Shown here in pieces: positions 23,151-35,900 of a DNA stretch of 64,000 nt; the stretch's first letter is position 1; every line of letters starts with the position of its first letter. Source of the DNA: Epiperipatus broadwayi. Lineage: Eukaryota; Onychophora; Udeonychophora; Euonychophora; Peripatidae. Under the pieces are notes generated by a model that made no database searches, had not been told where the DNA came from, and saw only the letters and a program-made list of their open reading frames with translations. The stretch lies in NCBI GenBank assembly GCA_028023455.1, contig JAQFVV010013336.1, forward strand, positions 62,001 to 126,000. Direction: 5' to 3'. The translations under genes were made by a program, and so were the position numbers.

Positions 23151-23645
23151 ACTTTATTAAAAGACTAAAAGTAAAGGAGATTTGAACCCAGAGTTTCAAG
23201 CTTTCTACAGTCATCCACTCTATCCAATATAATTAATATACATGACCATATGCATGTGAAAAATATATATAATCTCCAATAAACGTTATTTCATGCTGAA
23301 CTAGCACTCATCAATTGGTTCAGATCATTATCTCCCACACATATATATAATCAGCGCTCGATTTATATTAGGATAGCAAATCTATACACTTTAATGGACA
23401 GGCTTCAATCCTCTCCATTAAAGTATGTATATTTGCTATCTTAATATAAACCAAGCATTGATTATATATGTGTGTGGGAAATAACGATCCCGATCAACTG
23501 ATGAATTCAGCATGAAATACATATATTGGAAATCATATATCTTTTTCAAGTGTATGATATCATGTGTATTGGTTATATTGGATAAAGTGAATGACTGTAA
23601 GGAGTTTGAAAGTTTGGGTTCAAATCCATTTTTAATAACATTTAG
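23150..23645. mobile_element. Family D ribozyme element, inverted dimer
   Basis: Two family D copies face each other around a centre near 23408 (CAGGCTTCAATCCTCTCCAT region). The outer ends carry GATTTGAACCCAGAGTTTC and, inverted, GTTTGGGTTCAAATCC, a good RNA polymerase III B box, so each unit looks like a tRNA-related SINE fused to a hammerhead. Both hammerheads are damaged: the left one has UUGAUGA in place of CUGAUGA, the right one has lost half of stem II. A poor A box may lie about 45 bases before the B box. Confidence 0.65.
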
Positions 23646-24036
23646 GTTAAGTATATACATTATACTCGTATTTCAAAAACACTATAAATAAACACTAAAG
23701 ACAATTTAAAATATCTAAGGATAATAAATATCTTAAAAGTCAATTTCGAGACCGAAAAACGGTGTCATGCTTCACAATCCTACTTACCAAAACCTATTAC
23801 TTCTGAAACAGTACTATTTAATAATAAATCTCCAGTTGAATTATTATTTTACAAAGGATTGCTTTTCAGAAAGTCAGTAAATCCAAGAATAATTAGATTT
23901 TAATTTATAACACTGGCCAAAATCTTTAAACATGGGTGAGTATAGCAATACCTTAAAAGGAAAGATCAGCCCAATAGAAGAAGCAGATTCGGAGGAGTTA
24001 AATCCATGTCAAATATTTTTTATGATGTTTAAAAAG
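23646..24036. other. AT-rich sequence, nothing recognised
   Basis: No supportable feature. Confidence 0.4.
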
Positions 24037-24050
24037 TATCATGATTAAAA

Positions 24051-25015
24051 CACTAAACATCACATGATCATCATCTCTTATGCTACCAGATAACTGTTAT
24101 TAAACAGGCAAAACTCTCCATACAGTAGTGCCACCCTGTGCCAACCAGAGTAATCAATGGATGCCAGAAGACTTGTGCTTAAAATCCCCATCTAATGCCT
24201 ACTCATCCAATATCCCCAGACTTGTTTTTCTGGCTTGTGGTCATCGTCAATGAGGAGCCTTGGATCTGAGAGCACTGCACCTAGATCTTAGGATCTAATG
24301 CAACCTGCCAGCAGCCCCCTTTTATCTCTACTTAACTACAAAAGTATGAGAATGAAATTAAAAACACAATAATATTTTCAATCTAAGCTCTAAAGCTTAT
24401 ATAGTCATATGGGTCTGAACTCAGTTCAGCACTCATACATTTTGGTGACTTTGGTTCTTTAACAACCATAGCCACCACTATCCTATTAAGCAGGATTGGT
24501 GTTAAACCACTAAACATAACATGATCACCATATCTACTGTAAGGAGAGTTTTGCCGATTTAATAACAGTTATGTGCTAGCATAAGAGATGGTGATCATTT
24601 GATGTTTAGTGGTTCAACACCAATCCTGCATAATAGGATAGTGGTGACTATGGTTGTTAATGAGCCAAAGTCACCAAAATGTATGGGTGCTGAACTGATT
24701 TCAGACCCATATGACTATATAAGCTATTGAGCTTAGATTGAAAATATTATTGTGTTTTCAATTTCATTCTCATAGTTTTGTAGTTAAGTAAAGATAAAAG
24801 GTGGCTACTGGCAGGTTGCATTAGATCCTAAGATCTAGGTGCAGTGCTCACAGATCCAAGGCTCCTCACTGACGAAGGCCACAAGCCAGAAACTAGTCTG
24901 GGGATATTGGATGAGTAGGCACTAGATGGGGATTTTAAGCACAAGCCTTCTGGCATCCATTGATTACTCTGGTTGGCACAGGGTGGCACTACTGTATGGA
25001 GTTTTGCCTGTTTAA
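24051..25015. mobile_element. Family A ribozyme element, 965-bp inverted dimer
   Basis: Flanked by a perfect 14-bp duplication, TATCATGATTAAAA (24037-24050 and 25016-25029). The insertion is a giant palindrome: the left half carries a whole family A unit in minus orientation and the right half one in plus orientation, with arms of about 460-475 bases and few mismatches. Each half is a circularly permuted monomer, beginning and ending inside the GAGAGTTTTGCC tail block, as expected if the template was a circular or concatenated RNA. The plus half has an almost intact hammerhead; the minus half is mutated in its GAAA and GUC segments. No protein is encoded. Confidence 0.85.
24860..24904 (+). 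ncRNA. Hammerhead ribozyme motif, family A, near-intact
   Basis: Stem I CUCCUCA-side pairs UCCUCA with UGGGGA (six pairs, one G-U). The core is CUGACGA (24869-24875), stem II GGC/GCC with loop CACAA inside an A-A mismatch, GAAA at 24889-24892, palindrome ACUAGU, and cleavage after C24898. Stem III is only two pairs in a monomer but six in a dimer. The A-A at the base of stem II is unusual, since that pair is normally G-C. Confidence 0.7.
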
Positions 25016-25029
25016 TATCATGATTAAAA

Positions 25030-28000
25030 TAAATACAGATGAACAAATACAAAAATTAAATAAAAAATTTCATTGAGTGACAAAAGAACATTCTGTAGTC
25101 TTTGACACTAGAATAATGTACACGACAAAATAGTGTGCCAAAACTATAACAAGATTCCTTCAGATAGTCTCAGATATTCTTGATAATTAATCACGAATCA
25201 CTTCATATAACTTTTTTGCCATTGCAATCAGCTTAGAATGGCTCAATTGCAGTTACCATTAGCATTCAGTTGCCAATTTCATGTTTATTTGACAATAAAA
25301 ATTTGAAATAAATTATGTATGATGTTAATTCAAATTGAAATAGCTAGATGTTACCACTGTCCACTGAAAAGTAAAATAAAACTAAGAGTACATTTTACTG
25401 TATTTAGAAGTACATATTGCACTGTCGTGTCTTAGCTTTTTGTTAAAATCTTGAAATCGAAAAGCATAACTTTACAAATAGTTTTTTTGTTTTATTTGTT
25501 TATTTTTATTTCTATGAAATTAAATGAAATAATTGCTTTTAGTAAATATATAATGCCCTCATTCAGATTTTATTGAAACAAAAAATCAAATTGATGCAGA
25601 ATTATTTATTATTTGTTGAAAAACATTTTTTAAATTGAAGTCTAAAATGAAATCTGTTGTTCCATTATATATTTCCATTCATTAATCTTTTGCTTTTTTG
25701 AAAAAATAATATTTTTAAGATGATTTTCATTTTTAAAGTTATTTCAATAAATATTATCAAAAAAGTAAATATTGTAATAAAAGATAAAGATTTTCTTTTT
25801 AAAAATAAAAGGCATGGAAATGATTGCCAAACTGGTAACTATAAGACTGTTGATGATTGCCAAACTGGTAACTATAAGACTGTTCAAGACAACACATGAG
25901 CACATTGTACAAGCTTCAAAATTATAATAATCCTTCAGCTGATATAAAATATTCTTAGTTACCAATCAGTAGAATGGTAAGTAAAAGACATTATAAACTA
26001 TGAAGATTTGTTCCATATATATTTTAATGCACAGGATTTTAAATGGCCGATCAACAGATAGCAATAAATTAAAAATCGTCCTCATGCTAGACATGTAAAA
26101 GTTATATAGAGAAACCCTCATTTGGCAATAAATTTAAGAATCACGAAGAAAAAGATCAACCATCTTTACCAATTACAAAATGTTGACTTTAAAAAGGGGA
26201 AGGGGGAACGGATGCTAAGGGTTGACAAAAAAATAATCAAGACAGATCTAAATGCATTAAATATTAGCATATTAACAGACAGTCAAAAAACAAAGATAGA
26301 TGGATTCAAACCAAATTGTGAAAAATAAGCTAGCCTGAAATAGAAGACACTTTTAAAAGATAAGATAATAAGCTTTTTTTAAGAATGATTGTCAAGATAT
26401 TGTATTAATGAACAGTGTGAAAAGATTAAATAAATTCAAACAAATCGCAATAACTTTGTAACTTATTTTAAAATGTTATCAACAGGAATCATAGCAATAA
26501 CAGAAAAAAATATTAAGGTCAAAATAATTATCAGCTATCTATGCACCCGGTTTCTTTACAAAGTACATTTAACGAATTCACCTTAGCAAAACTGTAATGT
26601 GTAAAATATTGTCACCTATTTTTTTTAATGATTTGCCTGCAAATAATGACAGTTGCCAGCAGATAATTGAGATAAACTTCTTAATCTAAGTAACATTTTG
26701 GAAAAAAAGTCCATCTCATTTTTTTTTCTAAAATTATTGACCTTATTTCAATTTTGAAAATTTTAATTAAGAACATTCATTTCTGAAATACAGAATTTGA
26801 TTATCATTGTGTATATCATTACTGACAAAGTATTTAAAATAATCAATTAATAATTTAACTACTATATATTGTACCTTTTGTTAAGGCTAGGTATGCTGAA
26901 GAAGGTCAATTTCTTAAAAAAAATTGAATTAAGGCAGTTGTAAGAGTTATAATTATAATTACATTGATTTAAAAGGACTTGAACTTGTTTAAACGAATCC
27001 ATAAATAGTCATAGAATATTTTGAAACCATTTTAACTATTAAAATTATAAAATGAGAGCAGAATAATTTAATATTTTATAATCAAAATAAAATATTAGCC
27101 ATACTTGAAAATGTGTTTAATATCATATTAAATAAATATTTTAAAATCACTAGTTTACAATATAGTTATAAATATAGTTGAGTACTAAATGTATTCTTAA
27201 AATAAGTTAAAACTATTTAATAATTATTTATTAAAGTTTTTAATGTTTTATGGTGTACCAAATGTCTCAATTTTATTTATTATCATACAAAAATATCAAA
27301 TTTACTATTTTAAATTTCATTATTATATTTAATATTTCATATTATGTATTATTTTTTAAATTAAATATTCATTTAAATTTATTTCAGACAGTAAGTTTCA
27401 AAATTGCAACATTTATGTCTGGAAAAGCTTATCGCATAACTGGCAATATGTGTATAATGCTTGCATGAATTTAAAGAAAGTATTAATTACTTTCTAACAT
27501 TATTAATAAAATGGGAACATTTGAACATTATAAAATAGGTCTAACAAGATATAAGTTAGTTTTTAAAGATATTTTAAACTAATAAATGTAGACTAAAATT
27601 GCTACACTAAATTAAATATCTTCTTGTAATTTAATAAATTGGTAAAGAATTAATAAATTGTACTATTTAAAAATATTTTTATTTGATTGAATAGAGTTAT
27701 AAATAAATTAAATATTTTATTATAAATTTTTTATTTATTTAAAAGATGACTCATTATTTTATTTTCAATTTTAAAACTATCAAATTTAAGTAATATGTAA
27801 ATTAGTTTATTTGTCTGGCTTTATTCATCCAATCAAATCTCTTAATAAAAGGGGTATAAATAGGCATTGTATTGTATCATTATTATAATAATAATTATTG
27901 TTGTGCAAATTATTATTTATTATTAAACAGTATAGGCTTGTAATATAGTAAAACCTAATAGTAAATTGTTTTAAAATTTTAAAATATTATTTTATAAAGT

Positions 28001-29480
28001 TTAAAGTATAAAAAAAATTAATATTTAGTTTTACAGTACGTGTCGGTAAATCCTATCAGTAAACTGTTCAGAAGCTTAATTAAAATTCATTATTAACTTA
28101 TGGAGCAAGAACTTATAGTCAGATGGATCAGGGATTAGTGACCAAAACCCGAAGGATATATGGAAGCATATCCATACCAAGATGAAGAATTTAAATATTT
28201 TTTGTTATGGAATACTTTGAAATTATAGACAATTATTCTCTAGGAATATAGTATATACAATAACTATGTCTATATTAATAAAAGTAATAATTTTAAAGAG
28301 ACATTATATTAATATGATACAATTAAAGAGACAAAAGTATAAATTGCTTTTTAATTATCAAAGTCATTGGAGATGAAATATAGCATATCGTTTTCTAGAA
28401 TATTTATTATTGTTGTCTAATATCTACAATTCAATAATCTTTATCTTTAAAACAAATTTTTACTTGGATTTGTATAGTAAGAATTTTAAAGATGAATTAT
28501 AGAAAAATATAATTGCTGAAAAACGATACATAAAAGATGTGAATATTTTAATAACTGCTGTTTATTTGCTACATTTTAAAAGAAGAAAAATGATTAATGA
28601 AAGAAAATATATTATCAAGAATAAATACCCTGTAATATTAAAACTTACACTCATCTTTTTTTTGTGCCTTATTGGATTATAATGGAGAAATAATAATGTG
28701 TCTGTTTTATTTGAAATTATGAGCTCAATGGATGTTGTCGAGAATGACGCATCTATAGTGAAGAAATTGGATATGTATGTGCATAGAAGGAGTAAATTAC
28801 TTACCTTAACTGGATATATTTTATTTAATATTAAACAAATTATATTTATCCTGAGGAAAAGTTTCAGATAGAGACTGTAAATACTTTTTCACGACAGGAT
28901 GAAGAGTAATTTTTTATGATTTTTCCGGATAAAGTTGACTGGGAATTATTTATTTATTTATTTATTCTTCATTGTTAATATATGTGCAGAGGAGGAGAGA
29001 GTTTGGAGAAAGAAAACTGTGAACAAAAGACTGTTGTCATAACAACTGTGCAAATCGTTATACACCCAACTTATCAGCGGGATTTTAATGAAGGACTTTT
29101 AAGAAGAAAATTTATGTAAATAAATCAATTATTTTATATAGCGCGATGTTTATAAACTGTAATATTTAAACAGCATTAAGCTGTTGCACATGCGCTTTGC
29201 AGATTTTAACTATAAATGACTGAATACTAACACTTCAAACACATTATTAATTTATTTATTAATTCTAAAAAAGATTAACAACAGAATTAAGACTTATTTT
29301 ATATTTTATCTTAGATAAAATTGAACTAATAAACATTTTGCTTATAATAATTTTAATCTTTAGAATAGATTAACAATTTTAAATCTTTCAAAATGTTTTT
29401 AAAATATATTTTACGATGGATGTTGTATGGATGAAATTTGATAATTTATTATTGTTATGTACCAGAGAAGAAAGTCATCC
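25030..29480. other. Long AT-rich stretch without recognisable genes
   Basis: Small details only. A 32-bp unit containing GATTGCCAAACTGGTAAC is duplicated at 25822-25885. A promoter-like cluster with CCAAT and TATAAATA lies at 27829-27862. A 73-codon frame at 27250-27468 ends in a short stretch after an acceptor-like TTATTTCAG (near 27385) that reads as a possible terminal exon, but it is too short and AT-rich to call. The 26122-26328 frame shows no motif. I see no element boundaries. Confidence 0.35.
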
Positions 29481-29489
29481 CTTCACATG

Positions 29490-29575
29490 TTCACGTGCAT
29501 ATTCTTAAGGTTTACAGCCTTAGTAAATATTACTTATGTAATCAATGTGCGTTTAAATAAATTTAATCACTTAGG
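29490..29575. repeat. Short dispersed repeat, partner of 60-145
   Basis: Carries the same CTTAAGGTTTACAGCCTTAG and TAAATATTACTTA order as the start of the window. The remaining sequence to 30.63 kb shows nothing recognisable. Confidence 0.4.
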
Positions 29576-30631
29576 TAATTTTAATTAGTATTGAAATTAT
29601 ATGGTATAATTTTTCAAATTGCTTGGACATGTGAATTAATAACATATATGAATTTTATTGAATAATGTAAGTTATAAAACGTAAATATGCCATATTTTTA
29701 TGATAAGGTTAGTTATGACTTTATTAATTACTTATAATTTTTATTAAATTTTTCAAAATAAAATGGTATTACATTTATTTTAAAACATATAATCATTTGT
29801 GATATATTATTTTTTTAATCCAAGTCATTTATACTTGTGGCAAGGCTTAAGTGTTTGAAACCATTTCTTAAAATATTCATAGTTTGATGAACCAACATGC
29901 TAGTTTTGTTTATTATTGGGAATCGTTCAGTTTATTTTGTGATGTGGATTGTTTTAAATCTATATGAAATTTTATACGATAGTAGACAGGGAAGTAAGAA
30001 ATGAAACCCTAGCTGCATATATTTTAGGGTATGTCAAGAAGATAGGCAGATCAGCCTACATTTTATCGAAGTAAGTATTGTACTGATACAGATAACAAAG
30101 TCCTGTATTATTGTATTTTATTTCCATGGACAGTGTTGGTTATTTGTATTTTATAGTCAGTAAGTGCTAAAAAGAGCCAGGACATACTTTCATAGGTATT
30201 TGACTAAGCCATAACTAATATTTTACACTGCTTTCCATGTGATCGAGTAAAATTATTTTTTATACTATTGAGTCATTATTCTAGTTATTCCTTCATATCC
30301 TATACATTGTATGGCTATCTTAATTTCATTGGTTATGCATCGTAGAGTTTAGTATTCTGACAGTAGAATAATGAATAAATTTAGAATGATGAATTGTTTT
30401 AAATTAGATGGCAAGATAGGTTTTGAATTAAGTTGAAGTACAAATGATCTTGAATATTTCATGCTGGTTATAAAAATGATAAAGGAATAATTACTATTCA
30501 TGATATTTAATATTTTTTTTATATTTTTGATATTCTTAAAATCACTTATATTTTTGAAAACTGCATATTTTACAAAAAACAACAGAGTGAGGAGTATGAA
30601 GTGTAATAATGAATGGTTATTCATTTTAAGA

Positions 30632-31866
30632 TGTGATATGTTGGTTTATTTCCATCATTTATGAGTGAATGTTGAATGTATAGAAAATTTTAAACTTTAT
30701 TTAAACTTTCCAAATACAAACAACTTGTGTTGTCTATTTTCTGTGTTATTACTAACAAGTTGTTTGTACACCTAGGTCTCTTTTTACACGGATTTATTTA
30801 ACGCAATTTTGAAGTTACGCGATTCACGTTTCTTCGGAAGTCAAACTCCGATAATGTGCTATTACTTTAAATAATAAATTTTGCGCACTTACATCATATT
30901 GAAAGTAATAGCACATTATTGGAATTCGACTTTCATCTTAGTAATTTCAATATTTTCAGTGCTTTATAATAGTAAGATTTTATGCAATAATGAAATTAAA
31001 ATCATGATTTCCACATTTTATGTATACACACATTAAATTTTACAAGATTATAATGTAAATTTGTTCAAACATTGTGCATGTTAATTTTGCATTTTAAATC
31101 ACATTCTGTTTTTGCTTTTTAAAAAAGAACGTAATCAATTATTAATCATTTAGTGTCCGCAAGTTTATTTTTAATTATTTTCTTATTAATGACACTAATC
31201 ACAAATGTGCTCTTAAATTCCAACGAGAGCTAAATGGTTGTATGTCTGGATATCGCGAGCTTCATAAACAATTAATAAAATCATCATCTCAAAGATTAAT
31301 TACTAATTACGTTGTCACCAGAAAATCATTAACACAACATGAGAGTGAAGTTGGAGCTAGTTGTATTTCCTCTTGTAAAGAATCTGATTTTTTACGAGTT
31401 TGCAAACGAACCTGTTTATCGGCAAGTAGCGATAATAATTAAAACGTGTATAAAAAAATGTCAATTACTGTACTGTAAAAAATATATTATTTTGAATAAA
31501 ATTAAATATTATAGTTAAAAAAAGTTTGTCTTGTATCAATTTTTTTCAAATTTGAAATTTTTTATTAGTCATATTTTATTTCCTTATTTTTTTTGCGCGA
31601 ATTTTAAAGTAATTTTATGTTGGTGCTTTGCTTTTACGCGATTTTTGAAAAATCACAGTCCGTATCCCCCTTTTTCAAGGTAAGTTACGTCTATTTTTGC
31701 ACGATTTCGTTTGCACGTGTTTTCTGAGGAATCTATCTATCGCGTAAAACGAGACCCAGGTGTACTTGGAAAGTTTAAATAAAGTTTAAAATTTTCTATA
31801 CATTCAGCATTCACTCATAAATAATGGAAATAGTTCAACATATCACATCTTATAATATACCATCAT
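30632..31866. mobile_element. Inverted-repeat element invaded by a Tigger-like element
   Basis: Outer arms of about 85 bases (AAGATGTGATATGTTG at the left tip, its inverse at the right tip, both followed inward by TTTAAACTTTATTTAAACTT) enclose the Tigger-like copy at 30769-31762. An additional small inverted repeat, CAAACAACTTGT and ACAAGTTGTTTG, sits between the left arm and the inner element. So an older hairpin-type element was the target of the younger DNA transposon. Confidence 0.65.
30769..31762. mobile_element. Tigger/pogo-like DNA element, copy 2
   Basis: Reverse-oriented 994-bp relative of the element at 5.6-6.7 kb, with ends CACCTAGGTCTC and the inverse of CACCTGGGTCTCGTTTTACG, flanked by TA on both sides. 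It carries a 66-codon frame (31242-31442) that is serine-rich, with STDNN-like endings, and may be a relic of a transposase C-terminus; that is a guess. Copy 1 holds the matching DNA with stops. Confidence 0.75.
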
Positions 31867-31869
31867 TAC

Positions 31870-32630
31870 AAACTTTCAGGCAAATAGGTTATTCATTTTA
31901 TTTTATTATAATTTTCTTTTTTTTTTTTTTGAACATGCAAACATAAGATTTAAGAATGGTACCAAGCAAACTACTTATATTTTATTAACATAGAATGAAC
32001 CTAGAATATAATTTGATAGATGAAAATATTATATAAAATATCTTTTTATATTTACTGAAAATAAAGAAATAATACTTTTTTATTCATTTAACTGATAATA
32101 AAGCTGGTGTAATTTTGAAAGGTAAATAATAGAATTTGGATATTTATTTATGATAAATAATGCCTAAATAAAAGTTTATAAGCCAGAGTGAAGGCTTACA
32201 TATTTATGATTTTTTTATTTTGTAATACGTAATTTAAGTTTTCTTTTTTAGACTTTAGTATTACATTTGTTAGCTCTCATAATAAACTGTAGATTTATTG
32301 CATAAATTTTGTTTGTTAACTAGAATAAATTTGTTAATATTTTTTTTGTAAAAATCTTTGTCAGTGTTAGTTACTGATTTATTCACTTTCACAAGATCTG
32401 ATCCACAGAATTAAAAATTGAACATATAACATATTTTGCACATAATAAATGAAAATAATTTATTTGAATGATAATTGTTATTTATAATATGATACTGAAA
32501 TATCTCATTATTATAATATTTTCTAATCATAATCAATTACTCAAATTGTTGCCATATAATTGAGTATGTTTCTTATTGCAACACTATTCAAATTATACCA
32601 TACTTTTAACATGCCACATGAGAAATAAAA
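31870..32630. other. AT-rich sequence, nothing recognised
   Basis: Includes a T homopolymer near 31.92 kb. No feature supported. Confidence 0.4.
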
Positions 32631-32633
32631 GAA

Positions 32634-32655
32634 TTGGATGATGATGATGATGATG

Positions 32656-32706
<51 letters not shown>
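32634..32706. repeat. Trinucleotide microsatellite, GAT then ATT
   Basis: About seven GAT units pass into roughly eighteen ATT units. The GAT part resembles the tail of the RTE LINEs, so this could be a seed left by a fully truncated insertion. Confidence 0.9.
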
Positions 32707-32708
<2 letters not shown>

Positions 32709-32759
32709 AATGTTAAATTAATTCTCTCTCATGTAATTAGGATTGAACAAAAATTAGAA

Positions 32760-33718
32760 CATTTATCGGTAGTTTGTAAATTATGCACTGTACAGCATGT
32801 GGTGGCACTGTTTCTGTGCATAAATGCAGAAATGTGCCATTTACGCGGCCCAAGTCATGGCATATAGAACAGTTCTGTTCATATTAACTGTTAAGCAGGC
32901 CTAAATGGCCCGCTAGATGTTATTTACAATACTATGCGAATAGCGCACACTTCACTTATTATTACCGTATGATGTGAGGGTGTATGTAATTCAACTGGCC
33001 GTGTTTTAATGTTGATTCGAAGTAATGATGTTACACCCTACCTGACGTACTATTACATAGTAATAATTGTAAGGCTGGGCCTGTATTTCCCTACACATGT
33101 TGGAAGGTGAAAATAATTTCAAAAGCGTAGGTCCAAACAGCATTTCCCAAAACTCACGCGAATAGGCACGTTTTCACGAGAACAGCTACAAGACAAATCG
33201 TAATCTTTGTTGAAGAACATACATTTGTAAATAAAAAGCAAAACTGGTTTTGTTTCGTTTTTGACGTTTAATGTAGAATGCTAAGAATAACGTAAACTTG
33301 TTGGAGGTTTGAAATATAAACTTTGTTTGATCAGAGTAATGCATCTTTTGGATGATCCTGTGGATCATCAAAGATAGCCCCTGCCCCCCCTACCCATAAC
33401 AGCACTACACACTGAAATTTAGTCGAATGCAATTTCATTTCATTCGGTCTGATTAGTTTGTTAATCTTTTTTTTTTGTTTGTTTGTTTAAACGTTTCATT
33501 TACTATTAGAAAAGTAATGTAAATTGTTTTGTAAAATAAAAAAAGAAAATTTGTTTGTTTTGTCCCGTACTTTTTTTTTTTTTTTTTGGAAAATAAAATA
33601 AAAACAAAAGTATTTTGTTTTGTCCCAGCCAGGAAACTTTATATTAAAACGTTTTTGCACAGAAACAGTGCCGCAAACATGATGTACTGTGTATAATTTA
33701 CAACTACCATTTATCTAA
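32760..33718. mobile_element. DNA-transposon-like element with 60-bp inverted ends
   Basis: The ends match in inverse orientation over about 60 bases, including GGCACTGTTTCTGTGCA and TTGTAAATTAT blocks. The interior is noticeably richer in G and C than the flanks (GCGGCCCAAGTCATGG near 32.85 kb, a C-rich run near 33.38 kb) but no frame longer than about 60 codons exists. A non-autonomous DNA element is the simplest reading; superfamily unknown and no target duplication is clear. Confidence 0.55.
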
Positions 33719-33837
33719 TGAAAACTTATTTTTAAAAACCCAAATTGAGAATATACTGGCAAATTTTTATTTTTGTCTATAATATTCTATTTCCTTAAAG
33801 GTTGAGCACTTTTCTTGAATTATTTGTAATATATATA

Positions 33838-34450
33838 TAAATGTTTTGAACACTTAGAACCAAAAGGCTAAATTTCTATTAAAATTTTACTCGCTGAGCA
33901 TGCTTTCGACAACCCAGGTCAGAGTCATAGCGCTCATAATAATTTGTGGAAGAGAGATGTAGCATTTAAATAAGCTCAAGATTATGTAAATAGCTAATTT
34001 ACATATTCCATCTGTTAGATAACACAACATCGGAATCTTTTTTATTAACAGCATGAGGGTTATGGGAAATAAACTATGCAAAGAGTAGCACTGATTACAG
34101 TTCTATATTTCTAGAGCATGAAATGGAATAGAGACACGCCTTTGACCCTGTAAATGTGAATATCATATGCTCTGAACATAATGATTGCAAGCACAAAATT
34201 AAGGAGGCGTGATTTATTTCCAATAACCCTCATGCTATTAATAAAAAATATTCCAGCATTGCATTGCCTAACAGATGGAATATGTAAATTAGCTATTTAC
34301 AGAATCTTAATCTTATTTAAATGCTACATCTCCCTTCTGCAATTATGAGTGCTACGAGTCTGATCCTGGGAGTCAAAAGCATGCCCAGCAAGTAAAACTT
34401 GTTTAATAGAAATTTAACGTTTCTGTTCTAAGCATTAAAAATGTTTATAT
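33838..34450. mobile_element. Foldback element with about 230-bp arms
   Basis: The two arms are inverted copies with scattered mismatches, running from the tips (around AACACTTAGAACC and its inverse) inward to the CATGAGGGTTATTGGAAATA-like block. Only about 150 bases separate them, including an ACACGCCT / AGGCGTG pair. Arms have diverged by roughly one base in eight by eye, so this is old. No coding capacity. Confidence 0.7.
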
Positions 34451-34729
34451 ATACAATATCCTATTTTACAAAACAGATAAGTTTTAGCTAATAATGAATG
34501 AAAATGCAAATATTTGATTAAAGATTTTACTATATTCCAGAAAAATAAAAATAATAGACTTGTAGTTACGAACATGCATAAAAATGATTATGCTAACACA
34601 ATAGAAAATAAAGTAATAAATAAATAAGATCCAATTAATTTCATAACAACAAAATAGAGAAGATTATTAAACACAATGTAATAAAATCAGTACATCACAT
34701 CACATCAAGATGAATCTGATGTCTCAAAT

Positions 34730-35079
34730 AGCGAAATAATTAAAATACTGTACATGTATGAAAAAATTTAAATTACGTATAAAAATATATTGTTTTGAAT
34801 AAAATTAAATACTGTAGTTAATAGAAAAAAAGTAAAAAAGGCTTGTCTTGTATCAATTTTTTTCAAATTTGAAATTTTTTATTAGTCATATTTTATTTTA
34901 TTTTATTTTTTATGGGAATTTTAAAGTAATTTTACGTTGTTGCTTTGCTTTTATGCGATTTTCGAAAATTACAGTAACCTATCCCCCATTTTTCAAGTAA
35001 GTTAAGTCTATTTTTGTATGATTTCTTTTGTGCGTGTTTTCTGAGGAAACTATCTGCCGCATAAAATGAGACCCAGGTG
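34730..35079. mobile_element. Tigger/pogo-like DNA element, copy 3, truncated
   Basis: Matches the right-hand third of copy 2 (the TATTAGTCATATTTTATTT, GTTGCTTTGCTTTTATGCG and TTTCTGAGGAAACTAT blocks) and ends in the terminal repeat GAGACCCAGGTG. The other two thirds are absent. Confidence 0.75.
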
Positions 35080-35429
35080 TACTTGTAATTTTATATATAC
35101 AATGGAGCCACAAACTATGCAATATCTAATTATGCAACTTTAATTATATGCTATCCAAAAACAGATGTAAAACAAAAAAAAAGTAAATAATAAAAATAAC
35201 GAAATTTGTGAACTTATTAAATTTTACAAATCATGTTACAGTGGCGACCATTTTTCTTTCTTTGCTACATACCATGTTCTGCAACATGAATTTATGTGAT
35301 CACATTTTCTTCTCAATTTAAATACTGTCCCTGTTCAGTTCTATCCTGTTAACAATATTTTTCCTAGCATTTTTTTTCTTCAAAAATTTTTATTCTGTAC
35401 AGTATATCTTTAATAAAATATTATATTTT

Positions 35430-35900
35430 TGTTTTTTAGAATCATGAAAAAACATTATAAGGTAGTTTCATTAAAAAAGAAAAATTGTTAATTTAGTAAA
35501 AAAAAACAAATCTTATTCAAAAGTGGGCCGTATGTATCAAAAAATGAATCCTCTAAGAGAGAAATAACAAAGTGAAGCAGATTCACACTGTTGTTACTTC
35601 TTGAGCTCCTGTAATTGCTAAAGTTGTATGCAAAGTAAGGAATAATTTTGTGATCAAAACTGAAAAATCCTTAAATCTATGAGTGAATAACATGAGTCAT
35701 AAGAATATTCCAGTAGACATTTCTGTATTGCATCAAAAAGCATTGTCTTTATTAAAACTTTAACCAAAAATATGGAACACCCAATGCCAAACAATTTTCT
35801 GCAAGCAAAGCACAGCTTCTCATTCTACAGTTGTGTGTGCCCCAGAAATTTCAAGATCTTTTAAACTTGATCGTTCTGATATATTAACAGCTTCAGAAGA
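35430..35900 (+). pseudogene. Decayed Tigger/CENP-B-type transposase, N-terminal part
   Basis: Plus-strand frames joined across stops resemble the DNA-binding half of Tigger-type transposases: MKKHYKVVSLKKK at the start, where the family has a KHKVLSLxEK motif, and later VIKTEKSLNL followed by VNNMSHKNIPVD and VLHQKALSLLK. The last part matches the EKALxxWxEDxxRKxxPVDxxxLRQKALSL pattern of the CENP-B-type helix-turn-helix. The catalytic DDE domain is not visible. It sits 350 bases beyond a truncated Tigger-like copy, so it may belong to a different insertion. Dead. Confidence 0.55.

Noticed and set aside
31242-31442. 66-codon serine-rich frame as a host gene
   Set aside because: Lies wholly inside a Tigger-like element whose other copy has stops in the same region.
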